A stretch of 64,000 nt of DNA from Rhynchopus sp. YZ270_cl-10 (Eukaryota > Euglenozoa > Diplonemea > Diplonemida > Diplonemidae): assembly GCA_964035575.1 (NCBI GenBank), contig OZ037904.1, positions 434,001-498,000 of the forward strand, given 5' to 3'. Positions 31,668-43,022 of the stretch are shown here, one piece after another (the stretch's first letter is position 1; every line of letters starts with the position of its first letter). The translations under genes and the position numbers were made by a program. The notes beneath the pieces were generated by a model. The model searched no databases and was not told the origin of the DNA. It worked only from the letters and a program-made list of their open reading frames with translations.

Positions 31668-32854
31668 CGTGTCCTCCTGCAACAAAAAAAGGGGTTTTCC
31701 CGGTCTTACCCCGTTTCGTGAGAGTAAGAGGGAGGTTGCTTGTGTGTGTGTGGAGTGAATGAGGGGGGGTATATGTGTGTGGTGTGTTTTGTTTGCTGGT
31801 GGGGGAAAGAGGGACACAAGGTTTTTTTGTCCCGTTATCTGAGGGGGTGTGGTTTGGTTGGTTTTAGTGGAGAGGGGTGAAAGAGAGAGAAAATGGAAGT
31901 GCAGGCAAATAGAGAGGGGCGGTGGGGGGGGATGAGGATGGGGAGAGGGGTTTTTATATAATCACCACTTCTGTTGCAATTTTAAAAGAGTTTTTTTTAT
32001 TCAGGATTCTTTATGTGGGGGGGGGGGGGGGGAAATGAGGGAGGTGTGGGGTTTTAAAAAAAAGACAGGCTTCCCGTAAAAGGAAAGGAAGGGGGGGCAT
32101 TCAGCACGGTTTTTGAGGGGGTGGTGTTGTATCATGTGCAAAAAAGGGGGAAGACAAGGATCAAAACCGACAAAAAATATGAAAGTTTGAAAAGATGAAT
32201 GTGCCTCTCTCGTGCACACACATATTTAAAAAAAAATACAAAATATGAATAAGGGGGGTGTGTCTCGTACATGTGTTTTTTTTTTTATATTTTCTTGTAT
32301 TTTCTTCCTCAAAAAAAAATGCAAAAAAGGGAGTGATATTAAAACGTGTGGTGTGGTGTATGTGCGTGGGTAAACCCTAAGTATGAGCTCCGACATCACG
32401 CCATAGGTGTGACTCTCACTCACCTCTGGCGGACGCACATTGGCACGCGCCTGTTTAAGGGCTGCCCTAATCTTAATCCTCCCAGTGACTTACGAATGCT
32501 GCTCAAAAAAAAAAGTGAAGTGAATAATATTATTTAAAAAAAAAATGGCTTGTAATACAAAGCTCTCTCGTGACAGTGTACCTTGGTGCGTGACCGGTGC
32601 ACTGCAGGGGGGGGAGACCCGAACCGTCTGTGCCCACATCCATTTCGAGGTTAATTTCTGATATGCCCTCCACCCTGCTTCCTCTCGTCTGGATGAACAG
32701 AGCAAAGGAGACACAGGTTAATTAGGTCTGTGTGATGTAGGTTCCGGCTGGGGGAGAGAAGGGGAAAACAGCAAAAAGTCACCCTTTTAAAAAAAACAAA
32801 AAAAAAATAGCTAGGAAAAATGCCAGAGAGAGGGGTTCGGGATACTTTTTTTCT

Positions 32855-33028
32855 GTCACCTCATGAAATGAAGGAGGAAATAGAAAACAAAGCATTTTTG
32901 AACACACTTTTGCGGTTCTGGGGGACGAACCGCGCTGCAGAGCCACGCCCTCACCAAACCAGTCGAGGTGTCTGCATTTTCACCACAAACCTTTCACCCA
33001 TTCGTGTGATGAGTATTGAATTTCTATT
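32855..33028 (-). repeat. R6 repeat, inverted copy
   Basis: The only copy of any R family found in the opposite orientation. It has GCGGTTCTGGGGGACGAACC in place of the usual stem-loop: the stem is kept, the loop changed. The 9-bp end inverted repeat is eroded. Confidence 0.7.
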
Positions 33029-33481
33029 TTTTTATGTTTCTCTTTCGCCTCTCTCCCCTCTCAGCCCCTCGTTTTTTTCCCCACCCCCTTCTCATTTTTT
33101 TTTTGTACCACGTGTTCTCGGAAAGATCAGATTGCAAGCGAAGGTGACGGTATTTGGTAAGAGAAGAGACGCGCAAAACATACAAAAAAAAAACAAAACA
33201 CACAGCCCCAGGAAGAACGACGATGTTTCGTTTTTTGGTGGAGTTTCCTCCCCCAAAAGCTTTGTTTTTGTTTTGATAAATTGTTGGAGTAGTGTAGTTG
33301 CCTCGGGTTGTGTTGCCACAGTTTGTGCAATCTCCACTTTCATTTTTACTCCTCGTCTTTTGCACACCCCCTCCTTACCTCTTATCGTCAAAGTCATAAA
33401 CCATTCAAAAAATGGACAAGCAATGCGTGACCCCCGGATTAGTAGTTATATTTTTTCATAATTCTTTTTGTTTTTTTTTGA

Positions 33482-33545
33482 AAAATTGTTGGAGTAGTGT
33501 AGTTGCCTCGGGTTGTGTTTGCCACAGTTGTGCAATCTCCACTGT
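33482..33545 (+). repeat. R3 repeat
   Basis: AAATTGTTGGAGTAGTGTAG, then TTGCCTCGGGTTGTG, then CCACAGTTGTGCAATCTCCA. Five copies, all plus: 33277-33345, this one, 34806-34872, 57790-57842 and 61027-61092. The start (GGAG) and end (CTCC) can pair. It often sits next to R2. Confidence 0.7.
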
Positions 33546-34707
33546 CTGTTGTTTCCCCCCCGCAAAATAAAATAAAATACAAATGGCTCTCAGGGCTCTC
33601 AAAATCCTTTGAGGATGTTGAGAGCACTGCAGGCACTGATGGGCGCACGAAAACACCCAGCTGGTTAACTAAATTAGTATAGGAAATGGTGTACAACGAA
33701 CAGAAAAAAAAAAAAAGGTTCATATACTATCTATTCTACTGAATAGAAGGTATAATAGGGTGCACTAAATGTACCCAAACTTTAAAAAAAGAAAAAAAAC
33801 AGGTGCATTCCTTCTAATTCAGGAGTGCAGCTCTGTAACTAAAAATCGCGTCAGGTTGACCTGATTTTCTGCAAACCTTCTCTTTGCGCTTCGCCACCAA
33901 AAAAAAAAAAACAATGGGATGGACGGGTTCTGTACACAAAGTGACCCGAAGGTTAATGAATTTCAAAGGTATAGATGCAGATCATCCTCAACCCAAATAA
34001 ATACTTTTCCATAAAGATGAACACTAAGCTAACCTTTGGGAGGAGAGGAAGTGAAAGTGATGTAAATAGTGCAAAACACCTCACCAGACAACTAGGTGGA
34101 TGAATGCACTACAAACTTCAAGAAAAGGGAAAAAAAAACAAAAAAAATGAAAACTCCTGAATAAGAGTCTCACATTGAAAAAGGTGGTTAAAAAAAGTGG
34201 TCAAAAAAAAACGAAAAAAAAATAGTTGGTGGCAGTTCTCTCTGTAGTGGTTTTGTTTTGTTTTTGTTTTTTTCCGAAAAAAGCATTTTAGTTTGAAAAG
34301 TGGGGGGTGGAGATGTGCATGGACGGGGGTTGTATTATCGATGACTATCATGGGTCAAATCATCGGTCAAAAGAGAATGTTTTTTTTTTTTTTTTTGGTA
34401 AAGGCAAGTAGGCAAGGAATAGAAGAAATATAAAAAAAACAAAAAAAAAAAACAGGCGAACCTAACTCAAAAAATACGCCTCTTTCGTTCACATACATCA
34501 GAGGGGGGGAACAAAGAACGAATGGCTGTCTGTATGTGCAGAGTAACCTGACCCCAACAGATCGCCAAATAAAGGAAAATGTGGAAGACTTTGAATGAGA
34601 CCCCCCTCTCTCTCTCTCTCTCTCTCTCGTGCACATATATACAGTCACACAACAACCATCGGGTAAAAACCCTCCAAAGAGCTTTGAAAGCCTAAAATCC
34701 GTCATTT

Positions 34708-34791
34708 TGTGTGGCTGACGACCCCAAAATAGCAGAAAATAGCACAAAAATAGCACAAAAATAGCACATCCCTTCAGCCACACCATAAAAT
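34708..34791. repeat. small fold-back element with TGGTGTGGC ends
   Basis: Ends TGTGTGGCTGA and TCAGCCACACCA. The interior is built of AAAATAGCA repeats. It is kin to the element at 38151-38218, which has the same ends and the same AAAATAGCAG interior. Confidence 0.6.
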
Positions 34792-34872
34792 CCATCATAG
34801 TTTGATACATTGGTTGGAGTAGTGTAGTTGCCTCGGTAGTGTTCCCACAGTTTGTGCAATCTCCACTGTAGT

Positions 34873-35586
34873 TTTTTTTCCCCTCCCTCCGTTGTGTCAC
34901 TGTATATATTTTTTTACCACAATTGTTATCGTGCGGAAACACGCTCTTCGGTAGACGGTTGCGATGATGCCTTCATCCCTATCAACGAGGATAAGAGTTT
35001 CACCAAAAAAACAAAAAAAAATGAAAATGGTGGAATAGCTTCGGGCAGAATGTGTACATGAGCCGCAGGTGTTGCATGCAAATGTGCACACACACGCCCC
35101 ATAGGGGCAATACGAACGCAGGCACTGACGGCCCGTTTAAAAAATATCCATTTTTTTTTCTCTTTTCAATTCAGGAGAACAGAAAAAGCAATCTTGAGAA
35201 GACTAAAAAAGTAGAGTTGAAATACAAAGCCCTCTCGTGAACGATGCCAGCCCCCAGATGAACAGCAACAACTACCCTGGTCAACAACAGAAAAAATGGA
35301 GAAAAAGAAGTAGACTTGAAATACACATCCCTCTCGTGAACAGTGTACCTTTGGTACAATGACCGGCTGTACCGAAGAATAAAAAGTTTAATAAGATGAC
35401 CCTAAGCCGATCTGATAGTCAACCTTGATCACATTCGTTATCGCGCAGCGCAGAATAAAAAAACAACAACGTACCTCCATGACACAATATACACACCCCT
35501 CTCAAAGAGAAAAACTTGAAGCCTGATGACTCTGCCCCTCATGCACATACTAGATTGCACTCTTGTATGTGTCTTTTCGTTAGATA
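34873..35586. other. intergenic with R4, R5 and R1 repeats
   Basis: No gene seen. R4 fused to the R5 tail at about 35217-35265; R4 at about 35316-35376; R1 at about 35391-35430; another hairpin relative at about 35525-35570. Confidence 0.5.
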
Positions 35587-36218
35587 ATATGGGTCGATGC
35601 CAAAACCCCCCCCTCCCCCTAATTTCACTACGATTTTTTGCGGTTTTACCAGGTTTTACCAGAAATAAGCGCCGAAAACTGCCCAGAACCACCCCCAAAA
35701 CCATTTTCCGGCGGGTTTTGGGGGCTTTTGGGAAAAAATACACTTTTTTGTGGGTATTTTTTTGTGTTTTTAGGCTATTTTTTACTCCCCGTGCCTTACA
35801 ACCCCAGAACAGATAGACACATAAAGAATGCCCAGGGTTGGACTCAACACTTACCTTGAAGGTATAGAGGAATGCGTCCGTGGGGTCCCTCAAGAAGAAG
35901 AAGATATGACAGAGGCCCTTCACCGCATGGCTAAGAGAAAGCGGGATTTTGTTACTTCAGTTTGTTCAGTTTCACAAAGAACGTGTACGAACTGTGGCAA
36001 TACAGGCCACAATACACATACATGTCCAAAAAAGCGTCGCATATCATAAAAAAGACCCCAAAACACCCCCCAGACCCCCCAAACCCCCCTTGTACATGTG
36101 CCTGGGCCTCTCATAGCCTCCCAACAGAAATAAAAAAAAATCAAAAATCGTAGTGAAATTAGGGGGGGGGGGGGGGGGGGGGGGCCCGGGGGGGGGAGGT
36201 TTTGGCATCCACCCATAT
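35587..36218 (+). mobile_element. TIR DNA transposon with zinc-knuckle ORF
   Basis: Inverted ends ATATGGGTCGATGCCAAAAC (35587) and the complement of GGCATCCACCCATAT (ending 36218). They continue through a C-run/G-run and AATTTCACTACGATTTTT for about 60 bp in all. The 632-bp interior contains a small plus-strand ORF with a CCHC knuckle. Long TIRs plus a knuckle of this type fit Mutator-like (MULE) elements, but no catalytic domain is present and no target duplication is certain. The right arm contains an unbroken run of more than 20 Gs. Confidence 0.65.
35828..36049 (+). CDS. 73-residue CCHC zinc-knuckle protein (element-borne)
   Basis: ATG at 35828 to a stop at 36049. Acidic N-terminal half, then a basic patch (HRMAKRKRD), then one zinc knuckle, CTNCGNTGHNTHTC (CX2CX4HX4C), and a basic tail PKKRRIS that could be a nuclear signal. 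Such knuckles close many Mutator-like transposases, and the ORF sits inside a TIR element, so it is probably the 3' remnant of a transposase. A free-standing nucleic-acid-binding protein of the element is the alternative. It is the only plus-strand ORF with a recognisable motif outside the hAT remnant. Confidence 0.5.
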   Translation: MPRVGLNTYLEGIEECVRGVPQEEEDMTEALHRMAKRKRDFVTSVCSVSQRTCTNCGNTGHNTHTCPKKRRIS

Positions 36219-36601
36219 AGAGAAGTGCCTTTCGTGCACACACAATCTGACTCCCTCAAAGTAAATAGTATACCACACACACACCGCTTAAACCCCCCAA
36301 AAAAAATATCCCCAAAAAAATTCTTGTGAAAGAGCTCCGAAGAAGAAACGTAGTAAGGAACATAATTATTAAAATATAAAAAAGAGAAAAGTTGGTAAAA
36401 GATGAAACCACATTCTCACAGTTTGCTTTTTATGAGTAAACCCGCAAACCAAAGTAGCCCTTTATAAAAAAAAGGGGTTTGACTTGAATACACATTTGGT
36501 GCTCCGGGAGGGGTCGATATTGACAGGTCGCCGACAGGTCGTTGACCGACTTCCGAAAGCACCAACATTGTTTTCTTTTTAACTCCCCCCCCTCAACCCT
36601 T

Positions 36602-39558
36602 TTACTTAATTTTCGAATCCGACCCTTCCCGTTCTTTTGCTCCAATTTTGAGGAGTTGGCGGATTGAAGTTGCGAAGCCTTCTTTGCCAAACCATTTTGT
36701 GGGTGATCCATCTGTCGCGATGGGAGAGCCGGGACCGATTGCGGCGGGGTGGGTGGGCGAGCCTCTGTCGAGGTTGAAGCGGACAGACTTGGCCCGCTTG
36801 CGGTGCGCCTGCGGGTCTGCAGGGCTGGCTGCGATGGAGGCAAACCACCGTTCAAAGGCGTTCGGCAGAATCGTTGTTGCGGGCTTCGCATTGGCGTCCC
36901 TCCTCTGCCCTGCGGAGGACTCATCCTCAGACATATGCGAGACACTCTGCATCAAAGACTCAGTAGAGTATCGCCACCCCTGTGTATCCATCGTGGGCGC
37001 ATCAAGAAGAAACTGTGTATCGCAGGTACACCCTTTGTAAGCATTCAAAAGCTTGCAGCGTAAACTGATGGATTTTTTTTTGTTAATTTTGTGAGAGGGA
37101 ATAAAAAAGTGAGGCTGATGCAGACACCTCCGAATGACTCGTACGGTGCCAGCCTCGGATGAAAGCATTGCAGACAACAGAAGGTGTACAAAAGAAACCT
37201 AATGGGTTGTCGTACCGTAAGCGAACGAGGGGCGGTACACAACCAAGGTTGAAAATGTTGAAACCTTCCCCACTCCCAGATTGCGTTCTCTTTACTCGAG
37301 GGGTTATTGTATTTTTTTGATCAAATAGAAGTTAAATTCTATAATTTCAGGCACGATGTCTTTACTCGAGGGGGGAGGGGAAAAAATGGGATTGCAGGAG
37401 GGGCGTTGTTGTTGGTGTTTGTTTGCATACCTGTCCTCCCGCCCCAGGTGAACAGCTGCTATACGCGAGGCCTCTTTGCGTTGTTCCGGCTCGTAGTGCT
37501 GGAAGAAGCTTGCGAGATGGCCTTCAAGCCAGTGGTACCGCCACATCAGCTCCGCCACGTCGTCTTTGAGGAAAACGTCCGATGAGTGTGGAAGGGTGTC
37601 CTGTGTTGTGTTGCGATGCAGTGGAATGCGATGGGGAGGGTTTGAAAATGTTTTTTTGTATGTTTTGAAAGTGCTTTGTGCTCTGTTTAATTTTGCTTGA
37701 TAGGAATTACGATGGGGGGAGGAGGGTTGTGTTTCGAGGGTAAAATCCAAAATGGGCCAAAAAATCGAAAAATCAAAAAATCAAAAAAATTGAGTACATT
37801 GTGTGAGCATACCTCCGGTGGGTCCAACAGAAAGTCAAGATCGGCAGAACGGTTTGAATACCGTCCTATCATACGCATGTAGAGACGCAGCTCGTGGAAC
37901 ACAAATGCTTGCACAACCTGTCATTGGGGGGGATTGTGGTTGAAGTGTTGAAAAGGAGAAGTGGAAACAAAAAGGGGGGTAAATTCCATCTATTATCTCC
38001 GAACATTTTTCATCACCCAAGAGGTGCGGGGTTGAAAAATCAGTTCTATTTCTCACACTGTGCTCTTTTTTTTTTTTTCATTCAGTACTCAAAAAATGCC
38101 CCCTTATTTGCCCTCTCCCTGGCAGAGAGGGGCCCTAATATTACTTATTATGGTGTGGCCTTTTGATGACCCCAAAATAGCAGAAAATAGCAGAAAATAG
38201 CCGCGTTTGGCCACACCATATTACCCATTGCATATGCAGAGCATGCCGAGGTTTGGTATACACACCTTATCGACGTCAACGGATCTGTCTTGGCCTTCTG
38301 TGCTGTAGAAGTTGCTGAGGTGTTCGGAGAGCCAGACCTCACGGAGCTTCTGCCGTTCGTTGAAGTTTGTGTTGTTGAGGGTGCGGTTGAGGACGGGCTT
38401 GACGTCTTTGCAGGAATGTCGCTCGATGGTTGACGCCACCGCCACCCGCCACGTCTCCGCGTCTTCTATACTCGCTGTCGTGACCTCAATCACCCCACGC
38501 GGGAGGAACGCACCACTTATGATCAGCTTCGCTGTCTGCGGCGGGTTCTCCACCTTCGCGAGGTACAAATGAAAGCACCCCAACTCCTCCCCAAACGGCT
38601 TCGTGAAGAACATTATATGCATTTCCCGCAGTGCCATCCACCGTCGCACGGTCCTATTCAACAGCCCCTGCTTATGCGCCGTCACCCACCCTGCAAGCAA
38701 CATACTCCCCCCTCCAATCGGTGCCACCACATTGTCCTCAATTTCATTGTCATTCTCGGTCAAATTCAGGGTCGATTCTTGCATTTCCTCCTCCTCCAGG
38801 GGACGTTCTATCTCGACGCTTGGAAGCGGTTCGACCAGGTCTTCTAGAGGTTTTGCGTTGGACCAACTGGTAGGGTCCGGTGTAGGGCTTGCTGTTTCAT
38901 CCACTTCTGTTACCACCACCCTCGCACCACGCGACCACGTGTCGATCACCTGAGATGCAGCAGGGGGTTCGCCCCGCTCCCTTTCCTCCTTTTCTGCCTC
39001 GCTCAACTCCGATTTTGGAGTGTCCGCAAGCACCGCTGCGGAGTCATCCTCCCAAGCAATAGAAGCCTGCTGCACCTTCACTGGATCGGGGCATTGCGGC
39101 AACGGAGAGGCTAACTGCATTTGGATACCTCCAGACAGCTCTGTCTGAATCTCCGCACAACCACTCAATGTCCGCAAATTTACGGCCCGATTATCCACAC
39201 TACCACTGGATCGAAGAGATGACGAAGAAGACAACTGGGTCAACCCAGACGACGATCGTAACTGAGACACCGGCGCTGTCATGGCATATGGTGTGTGCCC
39301 CGCAAAGTCTTTATTCGACACATCAAGACTGGTTCCGTTAGGTGAAGTGGTAGGTGAATCTTTAACCCTGGTCATTGTGATCGGGATTGGCATGGTCCGT
39401 TCTGCAAGAGGCTTGCGTTGTGGTTGGTGAAGATGTTGTGAAGGAGATCCATCCGAAAGCGGGCTGCTGATCGACGGAGGGGAGGAGGAGGAAGAGGAGG
39501 AGCAGGCCGTCGGGGCTGCCGTCATTTCCTCGGTGCTGGGGAGTTCTCCGCTCTCCAT
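36602..39558 (-). CDS. PH-domain protein, four exons
   Basis: A 676-residue protein. Exons: 39558-38266, 37917-37813, 37600-37431, 37064-36602. Introns of 348, 212 and 366 bases have donors GTGTGT, GTATGC, GTATGC and acceptors GACAG, ACACAG, CATCAG (phases 0, 0, 2); every junction keeps the frame. Start at 39558 (MESGELPS) is the first in-frame ATG; the frame is open 126 bases further upstream, so an earlier exon is possible. Residues 1-280 are Ser/Thr/Pro/Glu-rich and probably disordered. Residues about 285-381 are a PH domain (LLAGWVTAHKQGLLNR ... ETWRVAV, with the conserved C-terminal Trp). Residues about 432-540 look globular and helical (HELRLYMRMIGRYSN, MWRYHWLEGHLASFFQHYEP). The tail is basic. 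Likely a phosphoinositide-binding membrane adaptor; beyond that unknown. Intron 1 holds a MITE, intron 3 an R5 repeat. Confidence 0.85.
37636..37703. repeat. intron segment duplicated at 40107-40176
   Basis: About 60-67 bases of intron 2 of the PH gene (from GGGTTTGAAAATGTTTTTTT through AATTTTGCTTGATAG) recur without visible difference at 40107-40176, in the same orientation, upstream of the same gene. Confidence 0.85.
38151..38218. mobile_element. 68-bp MITE inside PH-gene intron 1
   Basis: Ends TGGTGTGGCC and GGCCACACCA, flanked by an exact 5-bp repeat TATTA (38146-38150 and 38219-38223). The interior is CCCCAAAATAGCAGAAAATA-like. It lies within intron 1, about 50 bases from the donor. A relative lies at 34708-34791. 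Confidence 0.75.
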
Positions 39559-39684
39559 GGTTGGGTCGGTATTGCTACTTTCCCGGAGAGCTGCGGTGCC
39601 GTGAGACCCCGGGGACGGCGGCTCCACCACCAACACCGCCCCCCCACACTCCTGCAACACTGCTGCTGGTAATTCTACGGTCAA

Positions 39685-40820
39685 CGCCAGTTTGTCCGAG
39701 AGACGTGTATATAGGGTGAGAGCAGAGAGAGAAGGGAGAGAGAAAGTAAGAGGCTAGAGACAATAGAAAGAGAAGAGGGAGAAGGGGGGAAAAGTTGGAC
39801 CTAAGAACTGCCCAGGGAGAGGAGGGAGTGGAAAAAAAAAGGGCGTTTGTAACAAAAAAAATATGTCGGAAAGGTGTGGGGAAAGTGGTCTAGTGTAGGG
39901 GGTTGGGGAGGGGGGGTGTTTCCTGAGGGGTTTTTTGTGTTGTGTGTCGATGTCTTTGAAAAAATTTATATAACGGTCACCGCGGTCTGCACGGAGTAGT
40001 AGGGTTGACTGTGTTGCTCACGACAAATGTACTCTAATAACCGTCCACATCTTTCTCCGTTTTGGGATATGAAATCAGATGATGTACTATTGAGAGAGAT
40101 GTCTGGAGGGGGGTTTGAAAATGTTTTTTTGTATGTTTTGAAAGTGCTTTGTGCTCTGTTTAATTTTGCTTGATAGTTTTGTAGACGTGGAGTTGGAGAG
40201 GAAGGGCGCGTTACTTTGTATGAGATTACGACTTATCCTCTTTCTCAGCCACAAATCAGATGATGTGCTCTTGAGAGAGATGTCTGGAGGGGGGGCAGGG
40301 CACGCTGGACGACAGGATGGTGCCGAAGGGGGACGGAAAGGAGGACCGCATCATGCACGCAAAAAACAACTTTTTTTTTTTTTTGAGAATTTCTCGTTTC
40401 TGAGACTATAGAAAACTCACCACTCCCCCTCTGCACCCATTTTTTTTTTCCAAAGGATTACTTTGCCTCAAAACAGACATTCAAAAAAAAAATCTTTGTT
40501 TACTGCAAAACGGCACAACGGTCGTAAAGCACTTCCTCCCCCTCCCCCTCCCCTCCTCCCCGGGGTTAGTAAATGGAAGACTTTGAAAAATGGCGATTAG
40601 AGCACACCCAACACACATACATCCCAACTCCATTATGCACACACATTCTATTCTCTCTAGCAACTCTAAAAACAGCCTGCGTTACTTGTGGAACAGATCT
40701 GCCCCCAGCCAGAACTCCCCCCACCTGACCTGGTGGTCTCCAAACTGTTACACTAGGGTGAGTGGCTGGTCCCTTCAAAAAACCTTACCCACACAACCCA
40801 CCTCAGTACATTTAGCGACC
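39685..40820. other. intergenic upstream of PH gene
   Basis: No gene seen. Contains the copied intron segment (40107-40176) and a nearby tandem repeat of TCAGATGATGT..GAGAGAGATGTCTGGAGG at about 40074-40116 and 40256-40298. Confidence 0.5.
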
Positions 40821-42080
40821 CTAGCGACTTGATAGGGAAATCAACGTGTGTTTGATATAATTCTCCATTTGGCTTGGGTTAAAACCGAGGTGTTTGTTGT
40901 GATGCGGTCTCGGTCCGTTGAGCCACATCGTGGCACAGAATAGAAACCGTATCTGTTCCTTCTTGCTTGGGATCCCTGTGTTTTCCTGCAAACAATCGAA
41001 CATAAAGCCGGGACTGGCACAACCCGCGCCATTACTTTTTCCACATTGCTTACAGTGACAGTAAATCACTGTTGGGTCAAGCTGGCCATTCCAGAGAAGA
41101 ATACACACCGCTTCTGGGGACACACTTCTTACTATGACGTCTACATCTGTGCCTGTAAAGTGGATGCAAAACTTCGGGAGATGAGCAGGCTTTCTCGGAC
41201 CTGGCCGGACGTAAAACCCTTTCGCGAGAAGCTCCCATCCGACGGTTTCTGCGGGATCGATCCTTTCTTTGAAGAGCTGTACAATGCGCATTGTAAGAAG
41301 CTGGCACAGGAGTGCCTCGGCGACGTCTATACGGGTTGGGTCGCGGGAGTTTTTCCACTCACTGCCACGCCGTTCTTTGAGCGTCTGTATGGTCTCGTAC
41401 TGTTGAGACAGCACGAGAAGAATTTCAGGGGAGAGTCCACCCCTGGACACCTGGCAGACCCTGCAGGGGTCATCTGCGTCGGGTGTTTTGCACACCTCGC
41501 ATTTTCCCCCGGAGTGGGTGTAGACCTCGACCTCGCGCTTCCGTTTTGTGGTGTTCTGATTGACATTTTTTTTGAACCATGCTGCCGCTTTTTTGCGGTC
41601 TAGGTTGCAGGTTTTAACTGCTCGACCAAGGTTTCCATCGGTTACGGGGCAACCTACCATAGCAGCGACTGCGAGCATCGCCTCGTCGATGTCAGAGTTC
41701 AGTTCGGTTGACCGCGTGGCGACCGGTGTATTCGTTTTTGCGTCGAAGTGAATCGGCTGGTCCTCCTCCGTGAAATACGTCGCCCGCACCCAGCATGGCT
41801 CACTCCCCGGTTTCCCCGATCGCCAGCATTTGAAAACAACCCGAAGCGCCCCTTCTATTGCCTTCCCCTTGAACTGCACTCCACATTCCTCCACAGTCTC
41901 CCCCATACGCACCGCAACGGTCTCGCCATTAATATTCGGGTACGCATCCCCTACAGGCCACGTCACCATGTGGTCATATGTCTGGATACCCTTGCCTCCA
42001 CGTTCCAGAGTTGATACATAGGTGAGCCACCGTAGCTCTACTGCCGTCGGGGCAGTCTCGGTCTCGGTGTCGGTGGGCAT
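40821..42080 (-). CDS. cysteine-cluster protein of unknown function
   Basis: A 419-residue, single-exon protein. Start at 42080 (MPTDTETE); no other ATG upstream gives a better N terminus. Residues about 15-110 are a mixed alpha/beta segment. Residues 130-165 (DEAMLAVAAMVGCPVTDGNL) have the look of a UBA-like three-helix unit. A basic linker (TTKRKREVEV) follows. Then CEVCKTPDADDPCRVC (194-209) is a compact CX2CX8CX2C zinc-binding site. A second Cys/His-rich stretch is YCHCKQCGKSNGAGC (340-354). The region between (215-335) is helical with no family I recognise. UBA plus zinc cluster would suit a ubiquitin-pathway or RNA-binding adaptor; that is inference. Same strand as its neighbours. Confidence 0.78.
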   Translation of the reverse strand: MPTDTETETAPTAVELRWLTYVSTLERGGKGIQTYDHMVTWPVGDAYPNINGETVAVRMGETVEECGVQFKGKAIEGALRVVFKCWRSGKPGSEPCWVRATYFTEEDQPIHFDAKTNTPVATRSTELNSDIDEAMLAVAAMVGCPVTDGNLGRAVKTCNLDRKKAAAWFKKNVNQNTTKRKREVEVYTHSGGKCEVCKTPDADDPCRVCQVSRGGLSPEILLVLSQQYETIQTLKERRGSEWKNSRDPTRIDVAEALLCQLLTMRIVQLFKERIDPAETVGWELLAKGFYVRPGPRKPAHLPKFCIHFTGTDVDVIVRSVSPEAVCILLWNGQLDPTVIYCHCKQCGKSNGAGCASPGFMFDCLQENTGIPSKKEQIRFLFCATMWLNGPRPHHNKHLGFNPSQMENYIKHTLISLSSR

Positions 42081-43022
42081 CGAGGTGAGGGGGGAGGGGG
42101 GAAAAAGCGAGGAGAAGAAGGAAAAAGCCACCCCTCAGGTGGGGGAGGTGGGTGTAAAATAAAAAAAAACCCCCCCCACGACCAAAACAAACCAATGTGT
42201 TTATAAGATGACCCGAAGTCTCACCACAAAAAAAAAAAAAAAATGAAGGTGGGCCCTTCCCTGTTGGTGTGTTGAGGGTGGAGAGGTGTGTGGGGGAAGG
42301 GGGGGTGAGAATGAAGAAAAGTTTATAAGATGATCCTAAGCCTCTCGTGTTTAGTCACCTTATCATATCCGTTATCGCACAGCATCAGCTGCGCTGGCTT
42401 CCACAAGGTTGTTGTGTGAATAAAGATATGACAAATTAAAAAAAAAGCCCTCTCGGCGGCAGTGTACCTTTTGGTGACCAGAACACCGTGGGGGGGTGAC
42501 CCCGACGCCTGGGACCCCGTAACCAGGCTTTCCTCAACCCCGTTTTCGAGGCTAACGTAAATGACTAAATAATAGAGGGGGTGTTCCGGACACGTTTTTT
42601 TTTCTTTCGTTCACTACACTGCAGAGAAATATACAACAAATTTGCAAGAAGAAGAAAAAGGAAGTGCAAAAAACGCTTCTGTCGACGCATGGCACCAGAA
42701 AGTCACACACATACACACACATGCACAATATTTCGCTCTTAGGAACTACTCATATTTGCTTTCAAGACCACACAACGCGATAAGGGCCATATTCTGCGCA
42801 AGCATTACCCTCACTAGGCATCAACCACGCAATGCAACAAAACAAAAGAAATGTGTCAAAATCCCCAAGCAGAAATTACACCGTTTTTTTCCAAACCACA
42901 CAAATGCATCCCACAGCCACGATACGAAGCTCTTAACACACCTATAATACGCACACCACAACACTACACTAGGGGATAAACCCCATACCTCCTCCTCCCC
43001 CCTCCACCCCTCTCTCTCTCTC
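42081..43022. other. intergenic with R1, R4 and R9 repeats
   Basis: No gene seen. R1 at about 42318-42365, with an extended tail also seen at 35391-35460 (TTATCGC.CAGC). R4 at about 42445-42490. A permuted R9 at about 42725-42835, where the two halves are in swapped order compared with 26073-26172 and 50395-50500. Confidence 0.5.

Larger units (their letters stand above)
31668..34707. other. intergenic with R6, R3, R7, R8 and R4 repeats
   Basis: No gene seen. R1-like GTGC/GCAC hairpin at about 32193-32225; R4 at about 32553-32610; R6 inverted at 32855-33028; R3 at about 33277-33345 and 33482-33545; R7 at about 33718-33780; R8 at about 33926-33993. Poly-G run at about 32018-32032; CT run at about 34601-34628. 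Confidence 0.5.

Noticed and set aside
31680-31720. A 33-base intron just ahead of paralog 3's ATG
   Set aside because: GGTAAGACC and TTGTTGCAG could pair as splice sites, but the span is implausibly short. The acceptor alone is kept as a possible leader-splice site.
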